Below, in pieces: positions 32,641 through 44,725 of a stretch of DNA of 64,000 nucleotides (position 1 is the stretch's first letter; each line of letters begins with the position of its first letter). Both the position numbers and the translations under genes were made by a program. The notes beneath the pieces were generated by a model, which worked only from the letters and a program-made list of their open reading frames with translations, was not told where the DNA came from and did no database searches. The stretch is from the NCBI GenBank assembly GCA_963513935.1, contig OY740769.1, positions 109,037,762-109,101,761 on the forward strand. Direction: 5' to 3'. The DNA comes from Aphrophora alni. Taxonomy: Eukaryota > Arthropoda > Insecta > Hemiptera > Aphrophoridae.

Positions 32641-34489
32641 GTTTTTCAGATATTAAATTAATGGAACGTCAAGCAGAAATTTCATAATGATAATACAAAT
32701 CATTAGTATTCATTTTAATAAAATCTTAGTGACATAGTTTTGGTTGGTTATGAAGATATTATTTACCTTCTTAACATCATACATTTTATTTACAATGGTT
32801 TGAGTGCATCAAGGCAATACTAATTTGTGAAGTTTTGTGGTATGTTATATTACATGAGATCATTGTGTTTTTATCATTTACCATGATGATACAGCTTTTA
32901 TAATTCCTGAATTGTAGCAGATTTGTGTATTATAAGTATAAACTATTTATGCTAAAGACCGTAGGTGCTTGGTGGTATTCTATTTTAATAATTAAAAGAA
33001 ACACTTTTTAGTATAAACAACAACTTAAGTTTATAATAATTATTATAAGTAACTTATATCTAACATTAGGCTTAATATAGTTTTGGTGAAGTTTTTAATA
33101 ATTTTACATATTTTCTTTAAAATGATATTTCATAATTTATGCCTTCAGAATATCTTATAGTGTATGAACAATCTTTAATTCAAGTATACTGAGATAAGTC
33201 TTTATAACTCCACTTGTGTGTAATATTGAGACTTATTGTTTTTTTACAATTATTGTATATATTTTATTCTTTGTTGGTAATTGAATAACTATAGTGTAAA
33301 AGAAATATTTTGCAATATTGCATGTGACTATAATAATAAATACTATTTTTAAATGTTCATATTGCGTGATATAATATTTATTTTCCTTATCCAATATATT
33401 TTTTAATGTTTATATTGTGTGATTTAGAATCTATTTTCCTTACCCAATATATATTTTAAAATACATAGTTTAGTATAAATATTTCTCACCCAACATATGT
33501 ATCCTTAAGGTTAGCTGATAATTGTATATAATATTCAACTTCAGTTTTTCAACGAATTTTGATATTTTATAATTAATTTAAGAAAATAAAAAATTTATTT
33601 TGATTCTGTTTTTTGTTTATTTTTATCATTTTATTTTATATGTAAGCATGATAGTGGTCACAAATATGTAAGTAGATACTTTAAATTTGGTACAGGGGAC
33701 TCTAAATGTGCCATATAGAAATCTATTGTTATTCAAAAAATGTAATTATAAGTCATTTTTTGTCCATTAACTTCTTGACTGCTGGCATGTAAAACCGGTT
33801 TCTTTTCACTACTGAAGTACAATATATTTTTTTTACAATTTTATGTATGCCCTACTAGATATTATCAGAAAACACATTTAAATATGTTTTTATTGTTTTT
33901 AGAGAGAAAAAATGTTAACACACTCTTGTGAGACGTCAGCACATAGCATCTATTGGGTCATGATGTGCAGATATGATGCTCAAGTGTATCAATTACATTC
34001 AGCCTCTTAATGTTCTTTGTTTATCATCGGCCTAATTGTAAAACCACCTAACTCACTTTTTTCAAAATTTTACAAGAGGCATATAAAACCACTATTTTCA
34101 ATTTTAATACGCATACATTATTTTATTTTTATTTATTTATTATTTATTATTTTATTTTTATTTAAGTGTACATTATTTATTTTTGTACACTTATTTCAAG
34201 TAATTTAACACTTTTAACAACTATTTAAAGTAAAAGGCTGAATAATATCTCTGGGTCAAATAAAGTTGTGAGTTAGGAGTTTTTCTAACACAGATTTATG
34301 GAGATGAGTGATTTGTAATGGAGTTATGAATTTCGACCAAGAAATTTATTGTGTTATTATCAATTACATTAATGTATTAGGAGTTTTGTAGTCTAGTAAT
34401 CATTTCTTATTAATTTAATATTGTTAGCTATTTTGACTTTTAACTTCCCTCAGCTCCGAATTCATGATCATTGTGTAAGTAACTGGGTG
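32641..34489. other. AT-rich DNA, no gene recognised
   Basis: Several near-repeats occur around 33340-33480: TTATATTGTGTGATTTAGAATC resembles ATATTGCGTGATATAATATT, each followed by TATTTTCCTTA and CCAATATAT. This is a small tandem duplication of about 65 bases. Nothing codes for a recognised protein. The LINE body begins to be readable near 34490. Confidence 0.4.
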
Positions 34490-34999
34490 AGATGGTTCGT
34501 TTACTTTCCGAGCAAATAAGGCAATTAATAGAAGTCCAAAGCGGTACTTCTGTTAACTTACCTTCTAAAGGTAACTTTCCTTTGCTAACAAAGTTAAATC
34601 TGGCCCTTCACCTCAAATTGCCACTGACAACTGGTCAGCTATTAAACAGAAATCTCAATCAGTATCTCTTCTTAATAAGTCTTTGTCTTTTGTTAATGTA
34701 CAAAACAAAAATACTATAGGCAAGCCCAGTAGACCACTGGGTGTAACAACTAAGTTTATAGATACCAAAAATATGCGAGGAGCTGGTTTTTCAAAACCCT
34801 TCCAAAAATCACCTCAGGCGCCTCTGAAGCCTTCGTCGTTATAGTCGTTGAAGTTGCTATGGGGCTTGACCCTGAGACTTCAAAAACTAAAATTAAACCA
34901 CCTGATGGTTTTTCAAGTCAGGCAGGTGGTAAGATTGATACAGGTCCAAAACCTATTTGTTATTTATGTTTTCATCATAAAAAATGGCCAGGAACTTAA

Positions 35000-35370
35000 A
35001 CTTGAATAGTGTGATACAATGGAACATGAACGGCGTGAGAAGTCACATCGAAGATCTTTAGGTTCTTGTACGTGACACATCCCCTTTAGTCATTTGCCTG
35101 CAAGAGACTCACCTCAATCAAGCCCACTCCTTTATTGTGAGGGGTTTTTCAGTTTTTAGAAAACACTATGTTACCAATTGATTCTGCACAATGACTGTTC
35201 ACCAACTCATCTGGTGGCTTCTACTGGTGGTTGGACAACTGTCGACTTGTCATTTTGTAGCCCTAGTCTTGCCACTAAATATGAATGGTCAGTTCTATCT
35301 GACACTTACAGTAGTGATCACGCTCATGTGAAGCTTGCATTTTCTGACTTCTCACGCTTGTAATTTTCGC
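35000..35370 (+). pseudogene. LINE endonuclease domain, decayed
   Basis: The start has VIQWNMNGVRSHIEDL and LVICLQETHLNQ, matching the conserved QWN.NG and LQET boxes of apurinic-like endonucleases. The end has VDLSFCSPSLA and YSSDHAHV, the final SDH box. The middle is deleted (a jump near 35180) and stops interrupt the frame. In active LINEs this domain nicks the target DNA. Confidence 0.8.
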
Positions 35371-35899
35371 CTTCCCAGATGGATTTTGCGCAAAGCAAAA
35401 TGGGAAAGTTTCACTAGTGAATTTGTATCACTCTATTTATAATAATAATGTTTTATTATTGAAGCAGTACAGTCTTTTACGGAAGCACTCCTTACAGCAG
35501 CGGACAACAATGTTCCGAAAATGTCGACGAGACCACTACGTCCACCAATACTGTGGTGGAACGACGAATGTAGTGACGCTATCCGTTTATGCCGTAAAGC
35601 GCTAAGGAAGTTTAATCGCAGACATACTTGTGAAAAGCTTGAAAGGTATAAAATTCTACGAACCAAAGCACATCGAGTAGGAAGGAATCATGGGCCCAGT
35701 ACATTGGCACAATATCAAGAACCACACTCACGTCAGCGGTGTGGAAGAAGTTACATTCTCTTTGTGGTCGTCCTTCCTCTGGTCCCTTATTAGGACTTAA
35801 GCAGGGGGATGGAGCTTTGACTACAAATAACTATGAAATTGCTAATGCTTATCATTAGCTAACTTTTCTTCAAATACTGCGTTTATAGCTCCGCTCCAG

Positions 35900-36830
35900 G
35901 TCTGTACGGCATAGTTTATTCAATGATCAAACACCTCCCAACTAAGGGGAAGTTGAGTCTACTTAAAATATACAATCGTATATTCAAGGAGCAATGTTTT
36001 CCCAAGGCTTGGTTTGAGGCTATAGTAATACCTCTTCTAAAACCAGGTAAAGAAGAAACTGAGCCAGGAAGTTACCACCCCATTTTTCTTACTAGTGTAC
36101 TCTGCAAGCTAGAAAGAATGGTCAATTGGCGCGTTGTTTGGTACCTTGAGAGTAACTGGCTGCTTTATAATGAACAATGTGGCTTTAGGCAGTGCCGTTC
36201 ATCTACCGATCAGCTAGTTTCTTTAGAGTCTGCCATACAAAATGCCTTTTTCTTGCATCAGACACTGGTTGCAGTGTTTTTTAACCTGAAAAAGGCCTAT
36301 GATATGGCTTGGCAAAGAGGTATTTTGAATACTTTAAAATCATGGGCTATAATTAGTAATATTCTTACTTTTATAAAAAACTTCCTTAGCAACAGATATT
36401 TCAGAGTGCAGTTGGCACTATGTTGTCTGATTGTTATAATTTAGAGAATGGTTTCCCACAGGGTAGTGTGCTGAGCGTGACTCTTTTGCTGTGGCAATCA
36501 ACAGCAATACTGCCAGTGCCCTGTCCGCTGTTCTCTATTTGTTGACAATTTTGCAATATATGTGGCTACTCGAGGTATGGCAACTGCCGAAAGAGCCCTT
36601 CAACTTGTAATTAATAGACGTCAATCTTGGTCAAGATTGACAGGATTCAAGGTCTCTGCTTCTAAGGCACAATGTCTAATTTTAGTCGTCGAAGACTGAA
36701 CCATCAGCCTTTATTATTTCTTAACGGAACACAACTTCAAACTACTGAAACTGCTAAATTTTTAGGCCTATTATTTGATCATAGACTCTCTTAGATTCCA
36801 CATCTATCAAATCTGAAAACATGGTGCCAT
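35900..36830 (+). pseudogene. LINE reverse transcriptase, active site lost
   Basis: The open part, 35923-36444, contains PLLKPGKEETEPGSYHPIFL (RT fingers), EQCGFRQCRSSTDQLV, and VAVFFNLKKAYDMAW. In this motif A the catalytic Asp of FFDLxKAYD is Asn. After stops, the palm motif reads LFVDNFAIYV near 36535, where F/Y-A/V-D-D is needed. Two catalytic aspartates are therefore altered. The clade resembles Jockey/I-group elements. Confidence 0.85.
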
Positions 36831-36899
36831 AAAATACTTGACATGTTACGTGTTCTCAGCGAGGAGCCGATAGGACCTGCTACGTTTTTACTGTGCTGT

Positions 36900-37620
36900 T
36901 GTTCGATTGCAGATTTATTATGGCTCAATAGTCTACTCATCCGCAAGGCCATCAGCCATTAAGAAACTTGATTCGATACACAACTCTGCACTGCGTATTG
37001 TTTCTGGAGCATATCGTTCGAGCCCAGTTTCTAGCTTATATGCTAAGACTGGTGAACCATCTCTTACTCGACGAAGACAGCAACTACATATAACATATAT
37101 TTGTAGTCTGCGCTCTAAACCGTGTCATCTGGCTTACGACATAGTATTTAAAAATCCCTTTGCTGATAGATATAAATGTCGTAAAAATTTTACTGCCCCA
37201 TTCAGCATTAGAATTTAGAATCTTGACAATTTGGGCATGTACTTCCTTCTATGAATGAGAATACTCCATGTTTTATTGCTCCATGGCTCATTCAAATGCC
37301 AACTTTTGATTTCTCACTATACAGGTTCATCAAACACAACTCTCATGATGTAGTATATCGTCAGGAGTTTCACTATATACTTGATGAATACCCATCTAGT
37401 GAAATTATATTTTCACAGATGGTTTTAAACTAGACAATAAAGTCTGTTGCACATATTATTCATCCGGTCGGATGTATATTTATGGATTACCCTCAGCTTA
37501 TAGTGTATTTTCTTCCAAACTCTTTACTATTTGAAAGGCTTTAATAATGTTCCATCTGGTTTCCGTCACTATCTTTTGTACTCCGATACCATTTTGTCAA
37601 GGTGTGCGTGTCTGAAAATT
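36900..37620 (+). pseudogene. LINE C-terminal region and RNase H remnant
   Basis: The segment 36907-37218 holds the post-RT domain (YGSIVYSSARPSAIKKLDSI, HNSALRIVSGAYRSSPV). A decayed RNase H follows, with IIFTDGFK near 37408 and SVFSSKLFTI near 37502, corresponding to the first DG and second E boxes. A second genomic copy of the HNSALRIVSGAY segment occurs at 63190-63430. Confidence 0.75.
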
Positions 37621-37692
37621 TTTGATAAAATCTAGTTAATTATTGCAGAGTCATTCTACAACTCTGTTATATTATGTTTAGTTTATTCTTTT

Positions 37693-39455
37693 CAGGGCCG
37701 GATTTAGAAAATACAGGCCCCTAGGCTCCACCTGTGGTGCGGGCCCTTGGCTCGTGGTTTGGGGAGTATGGAATAATTTGAAAAATTAGGTGAAAATTTT
37801 GATTTTTATAGGAATTTGCACCAAATATTCTGCATTGTCTGGCCTGAAAATATTAATGCTTCGTCAGTTATAAAATAATTTTTGTACCCATTTGGATGAG
37901 AAAATGTAAGACATTAGAAAACTTTAATATCGTTAATTTATAACTCAGTTTATTTTAGGTAAAGAAAGCCACAAAAGTAAACATAATTTTAACACTTTAA
38001 TTTACGTTGGTAAGTCTACAAGAAAAGTACAAGTCAATATTAAGTACTTATGAATAAATCTTTTTTTTAATATTAAATTTACTGCGAATCATGTTCACTT
38101 CAGTCACTCTTGCTGATTGGTTTCCGTCTAAGCTTCTCTGTAATGAAGGCGTTTAATGTGTGCTCATGGTTGACTTGTCTCAGAACGTCGTGTTCTATAC
38201 TAAGCAAGGCCAAAAAGTTTAGCCTGTCTTCTGACATAGAGGTCCGGAGTCTGTTCTTGATCAGCTTCAGCTTAGAGAATGATCTTTCTGCAGAGCAATT
38301 AGTCACCATCAAGGAAAGGTACATTCTTAACGCCACTTCTACATTAGGAAAGCAATATTTTACTTTGATTTCCAACATAAGTTGATACAGCCACCTTTCT
38401 TTACTAATGTGCTTTTTACTTTTCTCATATTCATTTTTAAACTGGTTGGAAATATTCTTGAATTGTAAAACTTCGTTGCCCAATTCTTCGTCTAGATCTT
38501 CGTTGTAGCTGTCTACTAACGTTTTGCTTGCTGCTAACACCTCTTCATTAGAGAGCATGTCCAATTTGTTAAGGAACCCAAACCTCGTATCGATAAGTTC
38601 GTATGCTTGAATCCTCTTTGTCAATGCACCTTCAAGTTCATCTATTACTGTAATGAAGCTTTGGGTCCGAAATGTAACAGATGGTGTTAGGTCAACTTCC
38701 GGAGCTTGTACAGAGTCAAGAGGAGCTAAACGTACATTTGTTTTCAGTTTACGTTTTGATTCAACTTTATATCCTAGACAGTCAGTTAATTTGATAGCTT
38801 TCTGCTCATACTCCTCGAAACTTTCCCGTTTACCTTGAATCAGGCTTCTCAAAGATTTCAACAGTGATGCGGCTGTGTTCACGTCGATTCTATGGTTTTG
38901 TAAAAATTCACTAGTTTTGTTTACTTGACCCAAAATATCGTCCCAAAAAACGGCATACAGCCCTGTCTCCAACTTGTTCATTTTTCGGACTAAACCCAGA
39001 GCAGCCACTCTTGATTTCCCTGAATCCTCCTTGTCTTCTGCAATTTTCACCAGTGCCTGCTTTATTTCTTGGTATCCTCGCAAAAGAGCTTTGGTAGCAT
39101 CAGCTCGACATGACCATCGTGTTGTTGTCGAGGACCAGTAGTGGGGATGGGCGAGGGGGATGAGTCACAGTCAAGTATCAACATGAACCCTTGCTCGCAC
39201 TCAAACGCACGCCAACCTGCTGCTCTGCTCCCAGTCCCAATGTCACCATCATTCATTACATTCACAAATACACTAGCCCTGTTTCCTGTACATACACAAT
39301 CATAGTCTTGTATCAAGTATGTACGTACAACGTACTATCTACGATAATAAAACATGGCCCGTGAAATTATTTTGTAATTTTTTTGTGGTGAAATTATTTT
39401 GTGGTGCGGGCCCCTAGGCGCGCGCCTATGTCGCCTATGCTTAAATCCGGCCCTG
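37693..39455 (-). mobile_element. hAT transposon, internally deleted
   Basis: The element has exact terminal inverted repeats CAGGGCCGGATTTA (37693-37706; reverse complement at 39442-39455). A perfect 8-base duplication, ATTCTTTT, lies at 37685-37692 and 39456-39463. The total is 1763 bp. The intact duplication and ends suggest a fairly recent insertion into the 3' UTR of the LINE. The minus strand encodes the C-terminal half of a hAT transposase. Confidence 0.95.
38100..39135 (-). pseudogene. hAT transposase C-terminal half, open frame
   Basis: The frame is open without stops from about 39135 to 38100 and includes TTTRWSCRADATKALLRGYQ near its start, a motif typical of ZMYM1-like hAT transposases. 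The C-terminus has TNCSAERSFSKLKLIKNRLR and LALLSIEHDVLR, the hAT dimerisation domain. The N-terminal zinc finger and the first catalytic Asp are missing, and the sequence above 39140 belongs to another frame. This reflects an internal deletion rather than decay. There is no upstream ATG in frame near the deletion joint. Confidence 0.85.
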
Positions 39456-39772
39456 ATTCTTTTAAATTTAATTCTTCGTAATTAGTTGCAGGGCCCTTTT
39501 ACAACCCTGTAATATTTGTTTTTATTGTTGTTTTGTATTTTCCATATTTTGTAATTGTCATGCCAGAGCTATTTTACAGCCTTGTAAGATGTTATGTTGT
39601 GGTTTAATTTTTGTTTGTTAATTTGTATTTGTCCTGTTATTGTTTTTTTTAAATATCTATGTTATTGTTTTGTGTCATTTGTTTGTATAAAGGTCGAGAA
39701 TCTTCATGCTGAATTTTGTGAAGGCTTTAATGACCGGAATGGTTTTTCGCCTTAAAACTCTAAAAAAAAAGG

Positions 39773-41284
39773 TATTCTGATTGTAATTTTATAGGCAATG
39801 TAAGTTGTTGTGTAAGGAAAGGTGAAAAAATACTTTTTATTTTAGACAATCCAAATTTCGATAGTTGTGAAATAGTTAAAAATGGTAAGTTAGGACAATT
39901 TAAATAAATGGCTGGAAGTAACTGGAGGGTAATTAATTAAAAGGGTAGGATAAAGCTAATATAGCATAAATCATGAATATATAGAACAAATATTTATAAA
40001 TATAACTTTAAAAACAAAACAAAGAACTAGAAAAGTTTAGCCTAGAAATCCAGTTAGGCCTAGGATTGTTATAAACAGTATAAGCATTATAAACAAACAA
40101 AATTAAATAAAAAAAAAAAATAATAATAAATAAGAATTATAGTAAATTCGATATGAAATGACAATAAAAACATTGTACTTACTAAAATTATATATATATA
40201 TATAATTTATATATATATATATATATATATTTATTTATTTATTATATATAAAGAAGTCCAACTAAAATATGCATAGGTTAAGTTTGTTACTAATTTATTC
40301 TAAATAAGTTCAGAGAAGTTGTTCCTTGAAATTAAGTAAATAAATGAAATTGATGTTAAAAAAGAAAGAATAAATAAATTGTAAGATGTATGTACTTAAA
40401 GTATAAATATAATTGTATAGAAATTTTAATAAGTGAAAGTTGTGTTGTACAGGAGATTATACAAAGCCTATATTAGAATAATTAGATGAACAGCTGACTA
40501 TAGAGCTGCTATTTGAAACTAGTAAAACCTTACGATAATAGCGGTAAATACATTAGATTGTTGAAATTATTCTCCTTTACATTGAAATTTAATTAATTAT
40601 CTTACTATTCTTCATAACAATTATTATTAGTTCATAGGTTCGTGTAAATTATCAATTATTTACTCACGGCAATTAATTAGATCCTACCATCCTACAATGA
40701 CAGTCACTATACGTTATTCTTACAACTAGATAATAGTGTAAAAACAAAACAAAATCTTAAAATCAGGGAGTTCTGGTTGACTATAATTTAGGCAAGTTTG
40801 GTTTACCTATATAGCCCTTGAAAATCACTTTCGAAGTAAAATAGATAAGTAATTTTCATGATTTGAAACTCACGATTTAGAGGCTTTAGTGCTGCCATTT
40901 AAAGGCTTGCTTAGGGTAATTTCAAGAACAGCAGAACAGCATTCCATATTGCATGTTCTAACTTGCAACTCCTATTCAGTATTCACTACTGTATTCTAAA
41001 TAATTGAGCTCACGTATTCTACGACATACGTATAATTGAAGTCTCACATTATCGTATGCTATGGAACTAACTCTGTTATATATAAAATATAAATACAATA
41101 TCAATGAAAAACAGTTAGTAGTATACTCTAAAAGTAGTGTAGTCAAGTTTACTTATGATAATTTTTAACTCGGTCTTAAGCTTTAAATAAAATATTTTTG
41201 CGTGGTCTTGTATTGATACAAAATGCTGATATATATTATTTAGATGGTGGTCTATATATTATTTATGTCGATATATAAAGCACG
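39773..41284. other. AT-rich DNA, no gene recognised
   Basis: It contains a TA-rich low-complexity stretch at 40190-40250 and otherwise unremarkable AT-rich sequence. No element ends or coding regions were found. Confidence 0.45.
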
Positions 41285-41910
41285 TCACCAGTCATCTGAG
41301 ATGGGCGACTTGGACTTTCAGTGCGCGTTAACTTCATGAGAACAAGTCGATCAAGCTGTAAGTCGTGTCGATCCAGTGCAAATTGACTTTAATCGAGTTA
41401 AGTAAAGTTTTCACAATCACTGTCTTGATTATCAAATAACTAGTATTTCCTCGGGATATCCCAGTCGAGATTGGTATTACTTCCTTTCTTTGAACAGAGA
41501 AGGGTCCATATATTACTAACAATTTACATCAAACTTTTTTCTCCCACGGTCGTCTTACACATAGCTTTGGTTTTATTTACAAGGTAAATTTAGTGCAATT
41601 AATTCTACTGTGTTTTTAAAGTTACATAAGTTGTAATTATTATTATTATTATTTTTTTCATAGTAGCACCTAGCACCCAACACTAATGTGGATGTAGTAT
41701 GCAACTAATGTGGATGTAGTTCCAGCTGTTACAAAGTCGAATCAATACTGGCATGCTGTTGTCATATTATTTATGTAAACCATGATTAGCAATTTAGTAC
41801 ACACGAGAACAGAGTTTTAGTGAGTCGATTTGATGCAGTGCAAGTCGAATGAATCGACATATCGAGTCGACTTGTTAATATAAGTCGGCCATCTGGACCA
41901 GTGAAGTTAA
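41285..41910. mobile_element. Possible MITE rich in AAGTCGA motifs
   Basis: Imperfect inverted ends: CACCAGTCATCTGAGATGGG at the left, and CATCTGGACCAGTGAAGTT at the right. Several GTCGA/TCGAC motifs lie near both ends. No ORF of note is present. No clear target duplication was seen, so the boundaries are approximate. It lies about 210 bases upstream of the TRAPPC2 start codon. Confidence 0.4.
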
Positions 41911-42120
41911 ATTAGTTTCATATTATCAGATATTTTTATTTGCAAGTTGTTTTTGTTTAGTAATTATTAGTAGCGTAGCGTTATGGTTATGCGGTTATAC
42001 ATATTCAGCTGTAGTAATTGTTATAGGTTCCGAGTTAATGGATGCTACTGAATCCCATAGTTTAAACTAAAGGCCTAGTTAATTTTATAATACAGTACTT
42101 AAAAACATTCTTCAATAGTA
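41911..42120 (+). promoter_or_regulatory. Presumed promoter and 5' UTR of TRAPPC2
   Basis: These 210 bases separate the possible MITE from the start codon. I see no clear TATA box at a useful distance. GTAGCGTAGCGTTATGG and surrounding bases are less AT-biased. The context before the ATG is AGTA, with a purine at -3. The transcription start cannot be placed. Confidence 0.35.
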
Positions 42121-42210
42121 ATGTCTGGAACATATTATTTTGTCATAGTTGGTCATGGAGATAACCCTATTTTTGAGTTAGAATTTACACCACCTAATAA
42201 GGACTTGAAG
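42121..42210 (+). CDS. TRAPPC2: TRAPPC2 (sedlin) exon 1
   Basis: Thirty codons, [20 protein letters not shown] through NKDLK, form the first beta-strands of the longin fold of sedlin. The ATG begins the conserved MSG-YFVIVG start of the family. The exon ends in AAG followed by the donor GTAAAT. TRAPPC2 is a core subunit of the TRAPP complexes, which act in ER-Golgi vesicle tethering and as exchange factors for Rab1-type GTPases. Confidence 0.93.
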
Positions 42211-42749
42211 GTAAATATGACTTAAGTTAAATAAATATATGTTTTAATAAAATAAGTTTTTATATTGAGAGAAGTTGTCCGATCGATTTAAGAGTAAAAT
42301 ATCGGTAATTCCTCTTTAAAATAGGGGTTTTCCACCATTTCGATAGTTATTAAAATACGCTTACCACTTTTTATGATTTTATCTTTCACAATTCATTATT
42401 TCTATCCGAAATCAGCGATTTAAAGTAACTGATTTGTGGCATTTAGAGGTTATTTCGACACATATTTCATCATTTTAAGTAAAATCTATCAATTTTTTTA
42501 TTCAATGCGGAAAATAGTTCTGTTTTAAGAACTGTCACTATGAACAACTTTCAAACTACCTATCATTTACTGTGACCTATAGTTATTTTACTAGGTCTGG
42601 GTTTCAGAGACCTAGTCTTCCGGAATCTTATAGAATGTGTAGTAATATCAAAGTGTAAAAGTGAATGAAGTGCGCATGGGCCCTATAAGTGAATTCAAGG
42701 TACTTACGTATTAGCCAGAGGCCACCCTTGTACAGTGCGCTGCAGCGGT

Positions 42750-42890
42750 TTTGATTATCATAAATATTTCAGTCAGAGTTTCCTTAGTTCGTTACGAATA
42801 TAACGATACCAGATCAGTTTTGGTTGTCATAAATATTTCAGTCGGAGTTTCCTTAGTTCGTTACGAATATAACGATACCAGATCAGTCAT
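42750..42890. repeat. Tandem duplication, 69-bp period
   Basis: TCATAAATATTTCAGTC(A/G)G followed by AGTTTCCTTAGTTCGTTACG and ATATAACGATACCAGATCAG occurs twice with a period of 69 bases and almost no differences. It lies between the inner arms of the foldback element. Confidence 0.9.
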
Positions 42891-43078
42891 ACTTTTGCAC
42901 GCATTGCCTGTCTCGGCGTGTGTCTAGGTCAGTGTCCCGAGTGATTTATTGCTGTGCAGTAGGCTAATACGTAAGTACCAGATATTTCAATCTATAATAT
43001 CTGTGATTAAAGATTTTATCCGTGATCTAATTTCAAATTATTAACTTCAATAAATTTACGAAAGGTTTGGCCAGGGGG

Positions 43079-43123
<45 letters not shown>
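43079..43123. repeat. (TA)n microsatellite
   Basis: A pure TA tract of about 44 bases in the foldback element, with a run of G on its left side. Confidence 0.95.
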
Positions 43124-43124
<1 letters not shown>

Positions 43125-43787
43125 CTACCTAGCCAAATCTGTCAGGGTAAAAAAAGTAAACAAATTATTAACTTCAATAAATATAGGAAAGGTTTAGCCA
43201 GGTTAATAGCAATCTATCTTAGTCATTGAAACAACCAAAACCGTCGCAGCACACTGTATAAGGGTGGCCTCCGACTAATACGTAAGTACCGAATTCAATA
43301 TAGCTACCCCGATTGAATATGTTAAAATTTGTCTATTTCATAAATTGTTAAGTAAATAATGAATTGTGAGAGATAAAAAACCATTAGATTTTTTCATTAA
43401 ATTCTATTTTATTGAAAAACTCTATTTGAAGCAGAATTACCAAGAGATTGAAACACACTTAAATGAATCGGACAACTTTTGACATATAGTTCTTTTACTA
43501 AGTCTGGGTTTCAAAGACCTAGTCATCATGAATCTTATATCGTAGAAGCGTAGTAATATTAACCTGTAGAAGTGAATGAAGTGCGCATGTGCCCCACAAG
43601 TGAATTCAATATGGCTATACGATTGAATATGTTACAAATTTGTCAATTTCATAGATTGTTTAGTAAATAATGATTTGTGAGAGACAAAAACTAGTTGCAT
43701 TGTTAATGAGTATCTACTTGATGGGAAAAACGCTATTTTAAAGCGGAATTACTGAGATTTTGCACTTAAATCGGTCGGGAAACTTCT

Positions 43788-44206
43788 TTCCATATTTACC
43801 TTTTTTTTTCAAGAATCATTGGTATTATTTATTGAGCTTGACCAATAGTTTCGTTATTTAAAAAAAAAAAAGATTACTTTTGAAATCAATGATGATGAAT
43901 GATTTCTATGATACTGTAGGGAATGGTAATTGTTTAATGTAGCATCCAAATTTTAATATTTTTTGTACTTACATAGGCCTATGTCTCTTTACAAGAATAG
44001 TAACATTTTTTGGCAAGCAAAAATGGTTTTTTTTTTATGGAAAAAAGAACTTAATTTCAAATTTTCTAAGTGAATTATACATTAAGTGAATTACACATTA
44101 AAATAGTATTGCCCACAAATTGTTTTTGCCTTACAAGGTCAAGTAAGGTAGCTATTTGTTTACATAAAAGTGATTGCTAATTTTCAGGATTTTTTAAAAA
44201 TCGTTA
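43788..44206. other. Intronic DNA with dispersed repeat copy
   Basis: The segment 44085-44155 (AAGTGAATTACACATTAAAA, TTTTTGCCTTACAAGG) has a diverged direct copy at 44614-44690. The two flank the 188-base tandem duplication. No gene is seen. Confidence 0.5.
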
Positions 44207-44582
44207 ACCTTGGGCTACTTCTTAAGAATAAATAATGTTTTCAATGCGGAGGTCACACTTTTTCACTGAAACATGTCAATTTTACAAGTGAAAAACATTT
44301 TTGCTCACCAAAAAGTGTTACTATTCGTAAAGAGAGATATATAGGCTTAGTAGAAAAATATAATGGATTATTATATATATTTTTTAATCGGAGTACCTTG
44401 GGCTACTTCTTAAGAATAAATAATGTTTTCAATGCGGAGGTCACACTTTTTCACTGAAACATGTCAATTTTACAAGTGAAAAACATTTTTGCTCACCAAA
44501 AAGTGTTACTATTCGTAAAGAGAGATATATAGGCCTAGTAGAAAAATATAATGGATTATTATATATATTTTTTAATTGGAGC
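44207..44582. repeat. Tandem duplication of 188 bp, nearly identical
   Basis: Two copies (44207-44394 and 44395-44582) begin ACCTTGGGCTACTTCTTAAG. Only a couple of differences were noticed (GGCTTAG versus GGCCTAG, AATCGGAG versus AATTGGAG). This implies a recent event or gene conversion. There is no coding content. Confidence 0.95.
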
Positions 44583-44725
44583 GCTACAGTAAACAATTAC
44601 CGGTTATGTCCATTAAGTGAATTACGAGTTAAAATAAGGTTTTACGCTAATCGTTTTTACCTTACAAGGACCTACGTGTCAATAAACCTACCTAGAATAA
44701 TTTTGTTATAAAAAAGAAGAATTTG

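Larger units (their letters stand above)
34490..39772 (+). mobile_element. LINE (Jockey/I-group), split by a hAT insertion
   Basis: In order there is a poorly readable ORF1-like region with a degenerate Cys/His cluster (34490-34990), endonuclease (35000-35370), reverse transcriptase (35900-36800), a C-terminal domain (36900-37220), and an RNase H start (37400-37530). A 3' UTR is interrupted by the hAT at 37693-39455. It resumes at about 39464 and ends in A9 at about 39764-39772. The 3' UTR holds three variants of GCAGxGxxxTTTTACAxCCxTG (near 37645, 39487, 39570). The coding parts are fragmented, so this is a dead copy. Confidence 0.82.
42270..43787. mobile_element. Foldback/MITE element just inside TRAPPC2 intron 1
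   Basis: The ends are inverted: AGAAGTTGTCCGATCGATTT at 42270, and the reverse complement of a similar stretch ending CGGTCGGGAAACTTCT at 43787. A third related copy lies inside at 43412-43480. Inner inverted arms of about 62 bases (42690-42752 and 43236-43298) contain GTACTTACGTATTAG and its complement. Direct copies of GAAGTGCGCATG with flanks lie at about 42600-42700 and 43515-43607. There is no coding capacity. The element starts only 60 bases after the donor site. Confidence 0.75.
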
